From positions 1 to 64,000 of the forward strand of contig JAFXGL010000015.1 of NCBI GenBank assembly GCA_017513185.1: a stretch of DNA of 64,000 nucleotides. Direction: 5' to 3'. Every line of letters starts with the position of its first letter. Within the stretch, counting starts at the first letter, position 1. The notes under the pieces were generated by a model that made no database searches, was not told the origin of the DNA, and saw only the letters and a program-made list of their open reading frames with translations. Made by a program: the position numbers and the translations under genes. Shown here piece after piece: positions 51,866 to 58,987 of the stretch. This stretch comes from Candidatus Saccharimonadota bacterium. GTDB taxonomy: Bacteria; Patescibacteriota; Saccharimonadia; Saccharimonadales; Saccharimonadaceae.

Positions 51866-53299
51866 TTAAATGTAACGAATTTTAATGGTGTCGGTACCGT
51901 GGTCGATGCCGTGGGCGCCAGAGATGACGACGGCGAGAAGCTCGGTCTTGCCTTCTTCGGGCTTGAGGTAGCCGGAGTTTTTAAGTTCGCGAGCGAGGTC
52001 GATGCCGTAATCATCTGTGTAAGGGCGGACGAAGGAGGCGTTGGCGTAAGTGAGGGCGAGCTGGGAGGCAACGCGAGAGTTGCTGGTGACGGAGATAATG
52101 GGGACGTTGGGGCGTTCGGCGGCGAGGGAGGCGGCGGTGGCGCCGGAGTGAGTTTGGCAGATGATGACGTCGGCTTCGATTTTTTCGGCGAGGCGGGCGA
52201 CGGCGCTACTGATAGCGTCGTAAATCTTGATGTCGGTAGCGGTCTCTTCTTCGGCGGGGGCAATCTTGGTGTGATTCTGAGTGTAGAGGATGACCTTTTT
52301 CATGGCTTTAACGGCCTCTAGGGGGTATTTGCCATTGGCGGTCTCGTCGCTGAGCATGACGGCGTCGGCGCCCTGAATGACGGCGTTGGCGACGTCGCTA
52401 ACTTCGGCGCGGGTGGGTTCGGGGTTATCTACCATTGACCCCATCATTTGGGTGGCGACGATGCAAAGCTTGCTGTGTTTGCGGCAGAGGGCGATGAGCT
52501 TGCGCTGGACGATTGGGACGACCTCGGCACCCGCTTCGACAGCCATGTCACCACGGGCGACCATGATGCCGTCGCTAGCCTCTACGATGGCTTCGAGGGT
52601 TTCGTCGGTCTCTATGGCTTTTTTGGTTTCTATCTTGGCGATAATCTGGGCAGAAGAGCCGTGGGAGAGTAAAATCTGGCGGAGCTTGTCGATGTCTTCG
52701 GCCTTTTGGACGAAGGAGAGGGCGACGTAGTCAAAATCTCGTGCGGCGCCGAACTCGATGTCGGCCATGTCTTTGTCGGTAATGATGTCGCCGCCAAAGT
52801 CGGTGTCGGGGAGGTTGAGGCCTTTTTTGCTCATGAGGTAGCCGTCATTTTCTACCTTGATGGTGATGGCGGTTTTAGATGGAATATCAGTGACGGTGGA
52901 ACGGATTTTGCCATCAAAGAGAAAGAGAGGTTCGCCGATTTTGACCTTTTCGGCGAGGTTATACTGGACGGGGAGGATCTTGCCGCCGTCGTGCTGCTCT
53001 AGAGAGCAGTCGAGGGTGAGCTCGTCGCCAGCCTTGACGTCGAGGTGATTACCCTTAAGCTCGCCGAGGCGAATCTTGGGACCCTGGAGGTCTTGGACGA
53101 TAGCCACAGAGCGGCCTTTTTTGGCGGCGGCGTTTCTAATCCATGAGATTTGCTCGTCGCGCTCGAGGTAATTGCCATGGGAAAAGTTCAATCTACAGCC
53201 ATTGACGCCGGCCATGATAAGATCGGTGACGGCCTCTTCGGACATAACGGCGGGGCCGATGGTCGCCAGGATTTTGGTACGTTTGAATAATTTGCTCAT
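51866..53299 (-). CDS. pyk: Pyruvate kinase
   Basis: 477 residues. LATIGPAVMSEEAV, CRLNFSHGNY, LQGPKIRLGE, IIAKIETKKAIE, GIMVARGDMAVEAG (active-site region), VATQMMGSMVDNPEPTRAEVSDVANAVIQGADAVMLSDETANGKYP, and a full C-domain. Final ATP step of glycolysis; with pgk it implies fermentative energy metabolism. A -10-like TACCAT lies 6 nt before the ATG, so probably leaderless. Confidence 0.96.
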   Translation of the reverse strand: MSKLFKRTKILATIGPAVMSEEAVTDLIMAGVNGCRLNFSHGNYLERDEQISWIRNAAAKKGRSVAIVQDLQGPKIRLGELKGNHLDVKAGDELTLDCSLEQHDGGKILPVQYNLAEKVKIGEPLFLFDGKIRSTVTDIPSKTAITIKVENDGYLMSKKGLNLPDTDFGGDIITDKDMADIEFGAARDFDYVALSFVQKAEDIDKLRQILLSHGSSAQIIAKIETKKAIETDETLEAIVEASDGIMVARGDMAVEAGAEVVPIVQRKLIALCRKHSKLCIVATQMMGSMVDNPEPTRAEVSDVANAVIQGADAVMLSDETANGKYPLEAVKAMKKVILYTQNHTKIAPAEEETATDIKIYDAISSAVARLAEKIEADVIICQTHSGATAASLAAERPNVPIISVTSNSRVASQLALTYANASFVRPYTDDYGIDLARELKNSGYLKPEEGKTELLAVVISGAHGIDHGTDTIKIRYI

Positions 53300-53356
53300 A
53301 CTTTAATGGTAGCATAAAAGTTTGTGAAATTGTAGCGCTTATGTTAAAATTACAAT

Positions 53357-53821
53357 ATGGCAAAACTGACGACCAAGATGAACGCGAAAATTCGCAAGCG
53401 CAGCGACCCAGTGGTGGCGCGACGGTTTGTGACGATTGGCGTGCTGGTGTCGGCGGTGATGGTGGGGGTGTCGCTGTTTGTGACGGTGTATTTTGACCCA
53501 GAAAAGGTGGCGCAGCGGAAGTTTGAGGAGTTAGCGACGACGTATTATGAAGATTATTATTACGATAAGTTTATGAGCGAGATTGACCCGGAGCTGAAGG
53601 AGAAGAAACTGGAGGTGTTTGAGCAGACGGGTTTCCAGCCAGTGTTGCTTCGGCAGCTGTTGTTGTATCAGAATGGAAAGTATGCGAGCTATAAGGGGTA
53701 TTTTGAGAGAGATGGGTTTAGCTGTGACAAGAACAAGACCAGTGCGAAGTTTTACCCGGTGGCGCCGTATGGGAAGACAGACTATACGGTGAAGTATGAG
53801 TATAGTTGTGCGAAAGAGTAG
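53357..53821 (+). CDS. Small membrane-anchored protein, unknown
   Basis: 154 residues: a basic N-terminus, one transmembrane helix (about 25-46, FVTIGVLVSAVMVGVSLFVTVYF), and a Tyr-rich exterior domain with two cysteines near the C-terminus (FSCDKN...YEYSCAKE) that could form a disulfide. A TAAAAT ends 8 nt before the ATG (leaderless). No family recognised. Confidence 0.75.
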   Translation: MAKLTTKMNAKIRKRSDPVVARRFVTIGVLVSAVMVGVSLFVTVYFDPEKVAQRKFEELATTYYEDYYYDKFMSEIDPELKEKKLEVFEQTGFQPVLLRQLLLYQNGKYASYKGYFERDGFSCDKNKTSAKFYPVAPYGKTDYTVKYEYSCAKE

Positions 53822-53843
53822 AAAAAGCCGCCCGTAGAGGGCG
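53822..53843 (-). terminator. Terminator of the 206-residue gene
   Basis: Minus strand CCGCCC-tctac-GGGCGG then CTTTTT. Confidence 0.8.
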
Positions 53844-53849
53844 GTGAGT

Positions 53850-54470
53850 TTAACGTCTTTCTTTTTTGAGATAGACGCGGGAGTCGACGATGTCGTAGGA
53901 GTCGGGTTCGACGGAGAGTTTTATCTCTTCGATGATGAAGCGGGAGTCAGACTGGCGATTTTGCAAAGTGGTGTTGACTGTGCGGATGACTTCCGTGATG
54001 TAGGAGGTCGTGCCGGTGGAGCTGCTGACGTGAAGGCTGGGGCTCTGGGGAACGTCGAAGAGGAAACGTCCGTGGTTAGTGAGGAAGACTTCGCTACCGA
54101 GGATGGCCAGGACGAGGTTTTTGGGGTCGATGACGATGTTGTCGTCGTCGAGGATAACTACGTTGGTCTTGTTGAGGTATTTTTTGGCGATTTTGGGGTT
54201 GGTGACGATGGCGTCGTCAGTGATGTCTTCAAACATAGCCCTCTGGCGAAGGTCGTCGAACAGTTCGGACTTTGAGGGTGCCGTGACGGAAGCGTCGAGG
54301 CGGGCGATTTCGCAGATGCGCAGGTTGTAGTGGCGCAAGGGGACCGACTCGCTGTTTTTGCCAATGAGAATGATTTTTGGTGGGACTTGAGTTTTGTGGA
54401 AGACCCAGTTGATGTGCTTGACGTAGTCTTTGTACTTGAGGCGTTCGCGGAGTTCTTCGGTGGTGGACAT
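53850..54470 (-). CDS. Unknown protein, 206 residues
   Basis: No domain recognised. N-terminal helix with basic residues, a beta strand IILIGKNS, a central alpha/beta segment (TNVVILDDDNIVIDPKNLVLAILGSEVFL), and a C-terminal strand-rich end. GGGAGGG site directly before the ATG. Solitary unit between a membrane gene and the tRNAs. Confidence 0.65.
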   Translation of the reverse strand: MSTTEELRERLKYKDYVKHINWVFHKTQVPPKIILIGKNSESVPLRHYNLRICEIARLDASVTAPSKSELFDDLRQRAMFEDITDDAIVTNPKIAKKYLNKTNVVILDDDNIVIDPKNLVLAILGSEVFLTNHGRFLFDVPQSPSLHVSSSTGTTSYITEVIRTVNTTLQNRQSDSRFIIEEIKLSVEPDSYDIVDSRVYLKKERR

Positions 54471-54612
54471 AGTTTACCCTCCCTGTAAAAATACTTGCCA
54501 TAGAATGGCATCGCGGTATATTATAGCATAGTTTGGTGGTTTTGGCTAGGGGAGTAGGAGGTGGAGTGCGTCCTTGCAATTGGGAAGGAAGTTTGGTATA
54601 ATGAGGAGGTAT

Positions 54613-54687
54613 GGTCTCGTAGTATAACGGTCAGTACAACGGGTTTTCATCCCGTCAATAGGAGTTCGACTCTCCTCGAGATCACCA
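54613..54687 (+). tRNA. tRNA-Glu (UUC)
   Basis: Acceptor GGTCTCG/CGAGATC, anticodon stem ACGGG/CCCGT with loop TTTTCAT (anticodon TTC), T arm GGAG-TTCGACT-CTCC, encoded CCA. Confidence 0.95.
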
Positions 54688-54701
54688 TTTTTTAGGAAAG
54701 T

Positions 54702-54778
54702 GGTTCCGTCGTCTAGTGGTCTAGGACGTCTGGTTCTCATCCAGAAAATCGCGGGTTCGACTCCCGCCGGAATCACCA
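54702..54778 (+). tRNA. tRNA-Glu (CUC)
   Basis: Acceptor GGTTCCG/CGGAATC, anticodon stem TCTGG/CCAGA with loop TTCTCAT (anticodon CTC), T arm GCGGG-TTCGACT-CCCGC, encoded CCA. It lies 14 nt after tRNA-Glu(UUC). The accessory island starts at its 3' end. Confidence 0.95.
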
Positions 54779-54814
54779 ATTGATAGACGCGCAGAAATGT
54801 GGCGTTATTTTTTT

Positions 54815-54905
54815 TATTTGTATTCTACACCGGCGCCGTAATAAGAAGCGGGGATGGCGGAAATCCAGGTTTGGCCTGGGACTAGGTTGATTTCTGCGCC
54901 AATTC
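54815..54905 (-). pseudogene. DUF3048 C-terminal remnant
   Basis: The minus strand reads GAEINLVPGQTWISAIPASY then YGAGVEYK-stop, parallel to GAEVKLVPGKTWISAIPASYGGSVQY-stop of the intact DUF3048 gene at 57469. Only about 30 codons remain. It marks a duplication or recombination scar between the tRNA genes and the island. Confidence 0.8.
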
Positions 54906-54945
54906 AGAACGGTTATGGTAAAAGTGCCTGGAAATTCGGCACTCA

Positions 54946-54972
54946 AGAAAAAGCGCCCCTCGTGTGGGACGC
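54946..54972 (-). terminator. Terminator after the 38-residue ORF
   Basis: Minus strand GCGTCCC-acacgag-GGGCGC followed by TTTTTC. Confidence 0.75.
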
Positions 54973-54989
54973 TTGTAGATATAGGATAT

Positions 54990-55106
54990 TTAACAATCGG
55001 TATAACAAGGAACACGAATTCCGTCACGAGGCTCGCTATTAGTCATCAGGTGGGGATAACCGCATACCTTGCATTTAAATGTGTATCCTGCAGCGGTACG
55101 GCTCAT
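54990..55106 (-). CDS. Small zinc-ribbon-like protein
   Basis: 38 residues: MSRTAAGYTFKCKVCGYPHL with CKVC, then MTNSEPRDGIRVPCYTDC with two more Cys, a possible four-Cys zinc site. A GGGAG site precedes the ATG and a terminator follows. No family recognised; typical of mobile-element cargo. Confidence 0.45.
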   Translation of the reverse strand: MSRTAAGYTFKCKVCGYPHLMTNSEPRDGIRVPCYTDC

Positions 55107-55121
55107 TATTAATCACTCCCT

Positions 55122-55214
55122 TCATAAATATAGTAAATTGGAGGCCCTGGAGCGGCGTTCCACCCAAAGGCCTCCGGAATGGGATAATTGAGGGCCCTGA
55201 TATGGCTGTCCCAT
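55122..55214 (-). CDS. Possible 30-residue ORF
   Basis: MGQPYQGPQLSHSGGLWVER then RSRASNLLYL. It lies in line with the neighbouring short minus-strand ORFs, with GGGGG upstream. Weak evidence. Confidence 0.2.
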   Translation of the reverse strand: MGQPYQGPQLSHSGGLWVERRSRASNLLYL

Positions 55215-55257
55215 AGCAAGGCCCCCGGGAGTTGGACGGGCTCACCACCCGCCTTGC

Positions 55258-55389
55258 TTATGCGATCGCTTCGACATTGAAGTCAGCTCGGTAATATGAT
55301 TCAAACCAGTTACACCGGCCCCGAGCACGAAACGCATAATCGAATGCACCGGGAGATGCCGAACATTCCCAGCCACCCTCTTTATGCAT
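55258..55389 (-). CDS. Small protein of 43 residues, unknown
   Basis: MHKEGGWECSASPGAFDYAF then RARGRCNWFESYYRADFNVEAIA. Aromatic-rich with two Cys. It starts 29 nt after the Lar-like gene's stop, so a polycistronic unit is likely. No clear ribosome-binding site. Confidence 0.35.
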   Translation of the reverse strand: MHKEGGWECSASPGAFDYAFRARGRCNWFESYYRADFNVEAIA

Positions 55390-55418
55390 AAGGGGCGATC
55401 CCCATATACATCATGGTG

Positions 55419-55649
55419 TCAATCAGGTTTCTCAAATACGAGTTTCCCGTCAAACACTTTTGCTCGGTTCCATAGCTCAGTTGCTTCTTCGTCAGTTTCG
55501 GCATAGATTGTTACGCGACGTCCGAGTCCACAGTCCGTTTTCTCGGCGTGTCTGGCCCAGTAAATATCAATCTGCATTCTGTCCAGCATGATCTTCTTTC
55601 CGCAAAAAGGACATGGGTTTATCGATTTTTCAGACAACAAGGGTAACAC
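55419..55649 (-). CDS. Lar-like restriction-alleviation family protein
   Basis: 76 residues. INPCPFCGKKIMLDRM has the N-terminal PCPFCG zinc half, and the end ETDEEATELWNRA matches the conserved D-x-EEAxxxWN of the Lar/phage zinc-ribbon family. The second CxxC is not preserved (DCGLGRR), so zinc binding may be altered. Lar proteins modulate type I restriction in phage settings; here the role is inferred only. Confidence 0.55.
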   Translation of the reverse strand: MLPLLSEKSINPCPFCGKKIMLDRMQIDIYWARHAEKTDCGLGRRVTIYAETDEEATELWNRAKVFDGKLVFEKPD

Positions 55650-55807
55650 TTCCTTTCAATCAAAATATCCTGTTTTGTAAAGAACTCTTCATTTAAGCCG
55701 CTCATATTATACCATATTCTGGTAATTCATGCTATAATAGACCTCAAGAGTTTCTCTGAACAAATCGATAATTCAGAACACTTTGCACATTAAAAGGAGA
55801 TGATTTT
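55650..55807. promoter_or_regulatory. Divergent promoter region of the island
   Basis: A minus-strand TATAAT (about 55713-55708) serves the Lar-like unit, and a plus-strand TATAAT (about 55732-55737, in TGCTATAATAG) serves the small-ORF run starting at 55808. Confidence 0.55.
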
Positions 55808-56020
55808 ATGTCCAAATTCAAGGTTAAATCAGAAATTGCAACTTTTCCAACAACGCCAAGTTCTTCGCAACGAAACACTCCGGTCGTAAAACGACAGGGC
55901 CCCATCCCCTCGGAAGTAAAGGTCGACCATGACTGCCTAACCGCTATCAAGAAAAACTCCGTAGCAACAAAACGTATATTACCGTGTTTGAATCAAGAGA
56001 TTAAGGAGGAAGAGCAATGA
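55808..56020 (+). CDS. Small protein, 70 residues, unknown
   Basis: Ser/Thr/Pro/Lys-rich, probably disordered (EIATFPTTPSSSQRNTPVVK). AAAGGAGA site before the ATG. The last codons overlap the next ORF by 4 nt. First of three short genes in one unit. Confidence 0.5.
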   Translation: MSKFKVKSEIATFPTTPSSSQRNTPVVKRQGPIPSEVKVDHDCLTAIKKNSVATKRILPCLNQEIKEEEQ

Positions 56021-56244
56021 GCCGTACTATGCAACTTAAAAGGCTAAAATATCCAGAGCCGCAACGTCAGCAGATTACTGAAGGCTCTGGGGGAAGAACC
56101 CTAAAAGTAAATTGCCAAATGCGCATTATCGTTGACGATACCTGGCTGAAAGAAGTAGAAAAGTGGTCTCGTTATAATCGGGCAAGAAGATTGGCCGACG
56201 AAGAGGCCAGCATAGCTTTTGCCGATACGCAAATTGCAAGGTGA
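56017..56244 (+). CDS. Small basic protein, 75 residues, unknown
   Basis: MSRTMQLKRLKYPEPQRQQI at the start, then RIIVDDTWLKEVEKWSRYNRARRLADEEASI, a charged helix. An AAGGAGG site lies inside the upstream gene and the 4-nt overlap supports coupling. Confidence 0.5.
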   Translation: MSRTMQLKRLKYPEPQRQQITEGSGGRTLKVNCQMRIIVDDTWLKEVEKWSRYNRARRLADEEASIAFADTQIAR

Positions 56245-56257
56245 AGGAGGATCATTC

Positions 56258-56377
56258 ATGTTTCTGGACGTCCTATTAAAACTTCTGGTCATTTTTGGCA
56301 CGATTGCGATATGTGGCGCTCTTTGTGGATTAACTTGCTACATCGTAGCAATCCTCAGGGAAAAAAGAGACGCTTAA
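56258..56377 (+). CDS. Small single-helix membrane protein
   Basis: 39 residues: MFLDVLLKLLVIFGTIAICG then ALCGLTCYIVAILREKRDA, one transmembrane helix with a basic C-terminus. GAAGGAGG site before the ATG. Holin- or toxin-like size and topology, but no family recognised. Confidence 0.5.
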   Translation: MFLDVLLKLLVIFGTIAICGALCGLTCYIVAILREKRDA

Positions 56378-56398
56378 GCAATAAATCATCCTATTATC

Positions 56399-56420
56399 AC
56401 CTCCCTTCAGGGAGGTTTTT
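56399..56420 (+). terminator. Terminator of the small-ORF run
   Basis: ACCTCCC-ttca-GGGAGGT followed by TTTT. Confidence 0.85.
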
Positions 56421-56489
56421 AAATAAAAAAGGAAGCCCTCACGCTCGGCACATACTGCGCCCTGCAAGGACTTCGATACCACAATTTTA

Positions 56490-56888
56490 TCAAACTAAAG
56501 CGGAAATGTCAACGATCCCGCCCCTCTTGGTAATGAACAACATCTTCTTAATCTGGGGTTGTTTACGGAATTGGTTCACGAGAAATCTGCGAATTTTATC
56601 GTCCCTCGTTTTCTTGATACGGGAAGAATCAATTATGATGTTCCCGGATTGCCTAGTAGCATCTTTGAGCTTGTGCTCCAATGTATTAGGATTAAATGAT
56701 TCAGGAGATTTGATTTCGTAATCGATGCCGTCAAGCTTTATATCAGCTGTCCGTAAATGATTCTCCGGCAGAAACTCGATATTATGACCAGCCATTGCTA
56801 AGATCTTTGCAACACGTAGCTCATGAGGCCAAGGTTGTCGTCCTGGCGGTATGTATATGCCTCGTTTCTTTGATTCTTCTTCAATCAT
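56490..56888 (-). CDS. Orphan CdiA-CT-like nuclease domain protein
   Basis: 132 residues. WPHELRVAKILAMAGHNIEFLPE, then TADIKLDGIDYEIKSPESFN, with a PDDEXK-like D...E-x-K core, then KLKDATRQSGNIIIDSSRIK and a C-terminal strand. This matches the tRNA-nuclease C-terminal domain of some CdiA toxins, often found as stand-alone genes in mobile elements. No immunity gene is obvious next to it. Predicted to cut tRNA (family knowledge); activity not shown by sequence alone. Confidence 0.7.
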   Translation of the reverse strand: MIEEESKKRGIYIPPGRQPWPHELRVAKILAMAGHNIEFLPENHLRTADIKLDGIDYEIKSPESFNPNTLEHKLKDATRQSGNIIIDSSRIKKTRDDKIRRFLVNQFRKQPQIKKMLFITKRGGIVDISALV

Positions 56889-56961
56889 CTTACGTCCAAT
56901 TATAGCATGTATTTGCCTAAAAAAATAGCAAAATAACAGATATGAACGGCGTGACGCATTG

Positions 56962-56983
56962 AAAAAGCCCCGCGGGGCGGGGC
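56962..56983 (-). terminator. Terminator of the gene at 57017
   Basis: Minus strand GCCCCGC-cccg-CGGGGC then TTTTTC. Confidence 0.85.
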
Positions 56984-57016
56984 GAGTAGGGAGGTGGTTG
57001 GCGCAGTGGCGTAGGA

Positions 57017-57382
57017 TTAGACGAGGTAGACTTCGGCGGTGTTGTAGTGCGTTTCTGGTGGGGAGAAAACGACGACGGCACCGTCGAGCGGACGGGAAAG
57101 CCGAGAGACCATGATGCCGCCCCGGCCCAGTCTGGGCTGGCCGGAATCGGGCGTGACGATGTTCTCTGTCGGGATGCCGTATGCTCTGCCGTCGGCTTCG
57201 CTGGTGACGATGACCATAACGTCGGGCGCGAGATGCTCGAGCAGGCTGGTGTGAGCCCCTGGGTAGATGGTGGCGATGCTGCCGGCAACATCATAAAAGC
57301 TGATGCTGTGGGCAGTGAGGTTGATGGCGCGGTTGAAAACTATATGCTGGCGCTGTCCTAGTGAACTCCAATCGTGAACCAC
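57017..57382 (-). CDS. Unknown protein, about 121 residues, GTG start
   Basis: No family recognised. Beta-rich: HDWSSLGQRQHIVFNRAINL, VMVIVTSEADGRAYGIPTENIV, GGIMVSRLSRPLDGAVVVFSP. I choose the GTG at 57382, 11 nt after AAGGAG; an earlier GTG (57394) overlaps that site. Promoter TTGACT-17-TATAAT upstream, and a leader hairpin TTGTCTT/AAGACAA with GGGAGGGG in the loop. Confidence 0.6.
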   Translation of the reverse strand: MVHDWSSLGQRQHIVFNRAINLTAHSISFYDVAGSIATIYPGAHTSLLEHLAPDVMVIVTSEADGRAYGIPTENIVTPDSGQPRLGRGGIMVSRLSRPLDGAVVVFSPPETHYNTAEVYLV

Positions 57383-57468
57383 GGTAAAAATCACTCCTTT
57401 GTAAGAAACTTTGTCTTATCCCCTCCCAAAAGACAATATTATCATTATATCACGATTGTGTTTAAAAG

Positions 57469-58761
57469 TCAATACTGGACGGAGCCACCATAGCTAGCAG
57501 GGATGGCGGAAATCCAGGTCTTGCCAGGGACGAGCTTGACCTCGGCGCCGCTGGCGTCTTTGAAGGAAATCTGAGAGTCTTTGCTGGGCTTTTCCCAAGT
57601 GCCTTTGATGACGATGCCGTTTTGGAAGATGTAGGCGTCGCCGGCGCCGATGGTGGAGATGTCTTCGTGGTAGTTGTCGTAGGAGGCCTTGCGCTCCTGG
57701 ACGAGCATACCGATGACGACGGAAGCGGTGATTTGGGTTTCTTCGCAGACGAGCTCGGGGGTGAGTTCGCCGGTCTTGCCAGTGCAGTCGTAGCTGGTGT
57801 GGGCGGCGCCGGTCTCGTAAGAGCGTTTGTAGGTATTAGTGGTGGCGTCGTAATCGTAAACGGGGTTGAAATTGGGCATGGCGCCGATGCGCATGGTGAT
57901 GTGGGTGACCTTGGGAGCGAGAGCGTCGGTGTCTTTGGTGGAGGGCTGGTCAATCTTGAGGCGTTCTTCGGCCTGGACGTCGATTTTGTTGCGGGCGGCC
58001 TGGGGTGGAGTGAAGCGGGCGAAGGAGCGGACGTCGGAGGAGAGATAGCCGTTGATGGTGCTGTGGCCGTTTAGGTATTCGTTGCTGGTGAAAAGGTTGT
58101 TCCAGAGGCGCTGGACGGTGTAGTTGGTGCTGGAGCGCCACATGAAAGAGTAGTTTTCTGAGAGGTCGCGGACGCCGTATTCTTTGACGGCTTTAAGAGC
58201 CTCTTCGGAGCCACCGGCGTGAACGACGGTGCAGTCGAAGGGGACGTCCCAGTTGAGATAGTAGAGACGGAGCGAGCGAATGGGGCCGATGACGGCGGGC
58301 GGGTCTTGGAAGATGGCGGCGAAGCGGGTGATGCCGGACTCAGCGATGGCTTCAAAGACGACCTTGGCGTCCTGCAGACCGACCTGGGGGCGGGCGCCGT
58401 CGACGCCGTTGGGAATCTGTACGCAGTAGGTGGGGCGAGAGATGGCGGATTCGTCGGCGACTTCTTCGCCGGAGAGACGAGAGTAGTAGTGGGGGGTGTC
58501 GGGCTCTTCTTCGGTCTTGGTGGGGATGGGGTCGATGGTTTCTTCCGGTGGTGTTTCGACGGAGGCTTCTTCGGCGGGTTTGTTCAAAAAGAGGAAGTAG
58601 GCAGCGAGACCGCCGCCAATCAGAACGAAGGCGACAATGGAGAGGGTGATGATGAGAGCTTTTTTGGACTGTTTTTCTTCGGGGGTTTCTTTGGGGAGCT
58701 CGAGGTGTTCGACGCGGGATTTGGCCATTTTTTTGGCGAGCTCTTCAGGACTATCTTGCAT
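57469..58761 (-). CDS. DUF3048 (YerB-like) membrane-anchored protein
   Basis: 430 residues. Transmembrane helix at about 33-53 (ALIITLSIVAFVLIGGGLAAYFLFL), an acidic linker, then the DUF3048 region: RPTYCVQIPNGVDGARPQVGLQDAKVVFEAIAESGITRFAAIFQD, IGPIRSLRLYYLNWD, VVHAGGSEEALKAV, and a C-terminal domain ending PGKTWISAIPAS. Function in the envelope is unknown; the family includes B. subtilis YerB. Leaderless start (TATAAT, 6 nt, ATG). Confidence 0.88.
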   Translation of the reverse strand: MQDSPEELAKKMAKSRVEHLELPKETPEEKQSKKALIITLSIVAFVLIGGGLAAYFLFLNKPAEEASVETPPEETIDPIPTKTEEEPDTPHYYSRLSGEEVADESAISRPTYCVQIPNGVDGARPQVGLQDAKVVFEAIAESGITRFAAIFQDPPAVIGPIRSLRLYYLNWDVPFDCTVVHAGGSEEALKAVKEYGVRDLSENYSFMWRSSTNYTVQRLWNNLFTSNEYLNGHSTINGYLSSDVRSFARFTPPQAARNKIDVQAEERLKIDQPSTKDTDALAPKVTHITMRIGAMPNFNPVYDYDATTNTYKRSYETGAAHTSYDCTGKTGELTPELVCEETQITASVVIGMLVQERKASYDNYHEDISTIGAGDAYIFQNGIVIKGTWEKPSKDSQISFKDASGAEVKLVPGKTWISAIPASYGGSVQY

Positions 58762-58815
58762 ATGCTTATTATAGCATATTTATTAAGAAAAACACGACAG
58801 AAGTAGTGCCTTTCC

Positions 58816-58978
58816 GTTCGGGTTTCGTCCAGGTCCTCGTCGGACCCTATAAAAATAACACATTTTCGCTCAATACTCGCGAATGCGCTTCGGGTAACAC
58901 CGGCCATCGATTCGCTTCGTATGAGGAAAATGTTGTTATTTTTATCGGGCGACTGCGGATTAGGACTAGACCCCGAAC
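58816..58978. repeat. Foldback element E6
   Basis: Outer arms GTTCGGG-tttCGTCC (58816-58830) and GGACtaga-CCCGAAC (58963-58978). Inner arms ATAAAAATAAC (58849-58859) and GTTATTTTTAT (58935-58945). Innermost GCGAA/TTCGC encloses the TTCGGGTAACACCGGCCATC core. It ends next to the gltX stop codon. Confidence 0.8.
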
Positions 58979-58987
58979 AGAAAACCA

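Noticed and set aside
54778..56900. Integrated phage or ICE with integrase and att sites
   Set aside because: No recombinase gene and no duplicated tRNA 3' end could be found in the window.
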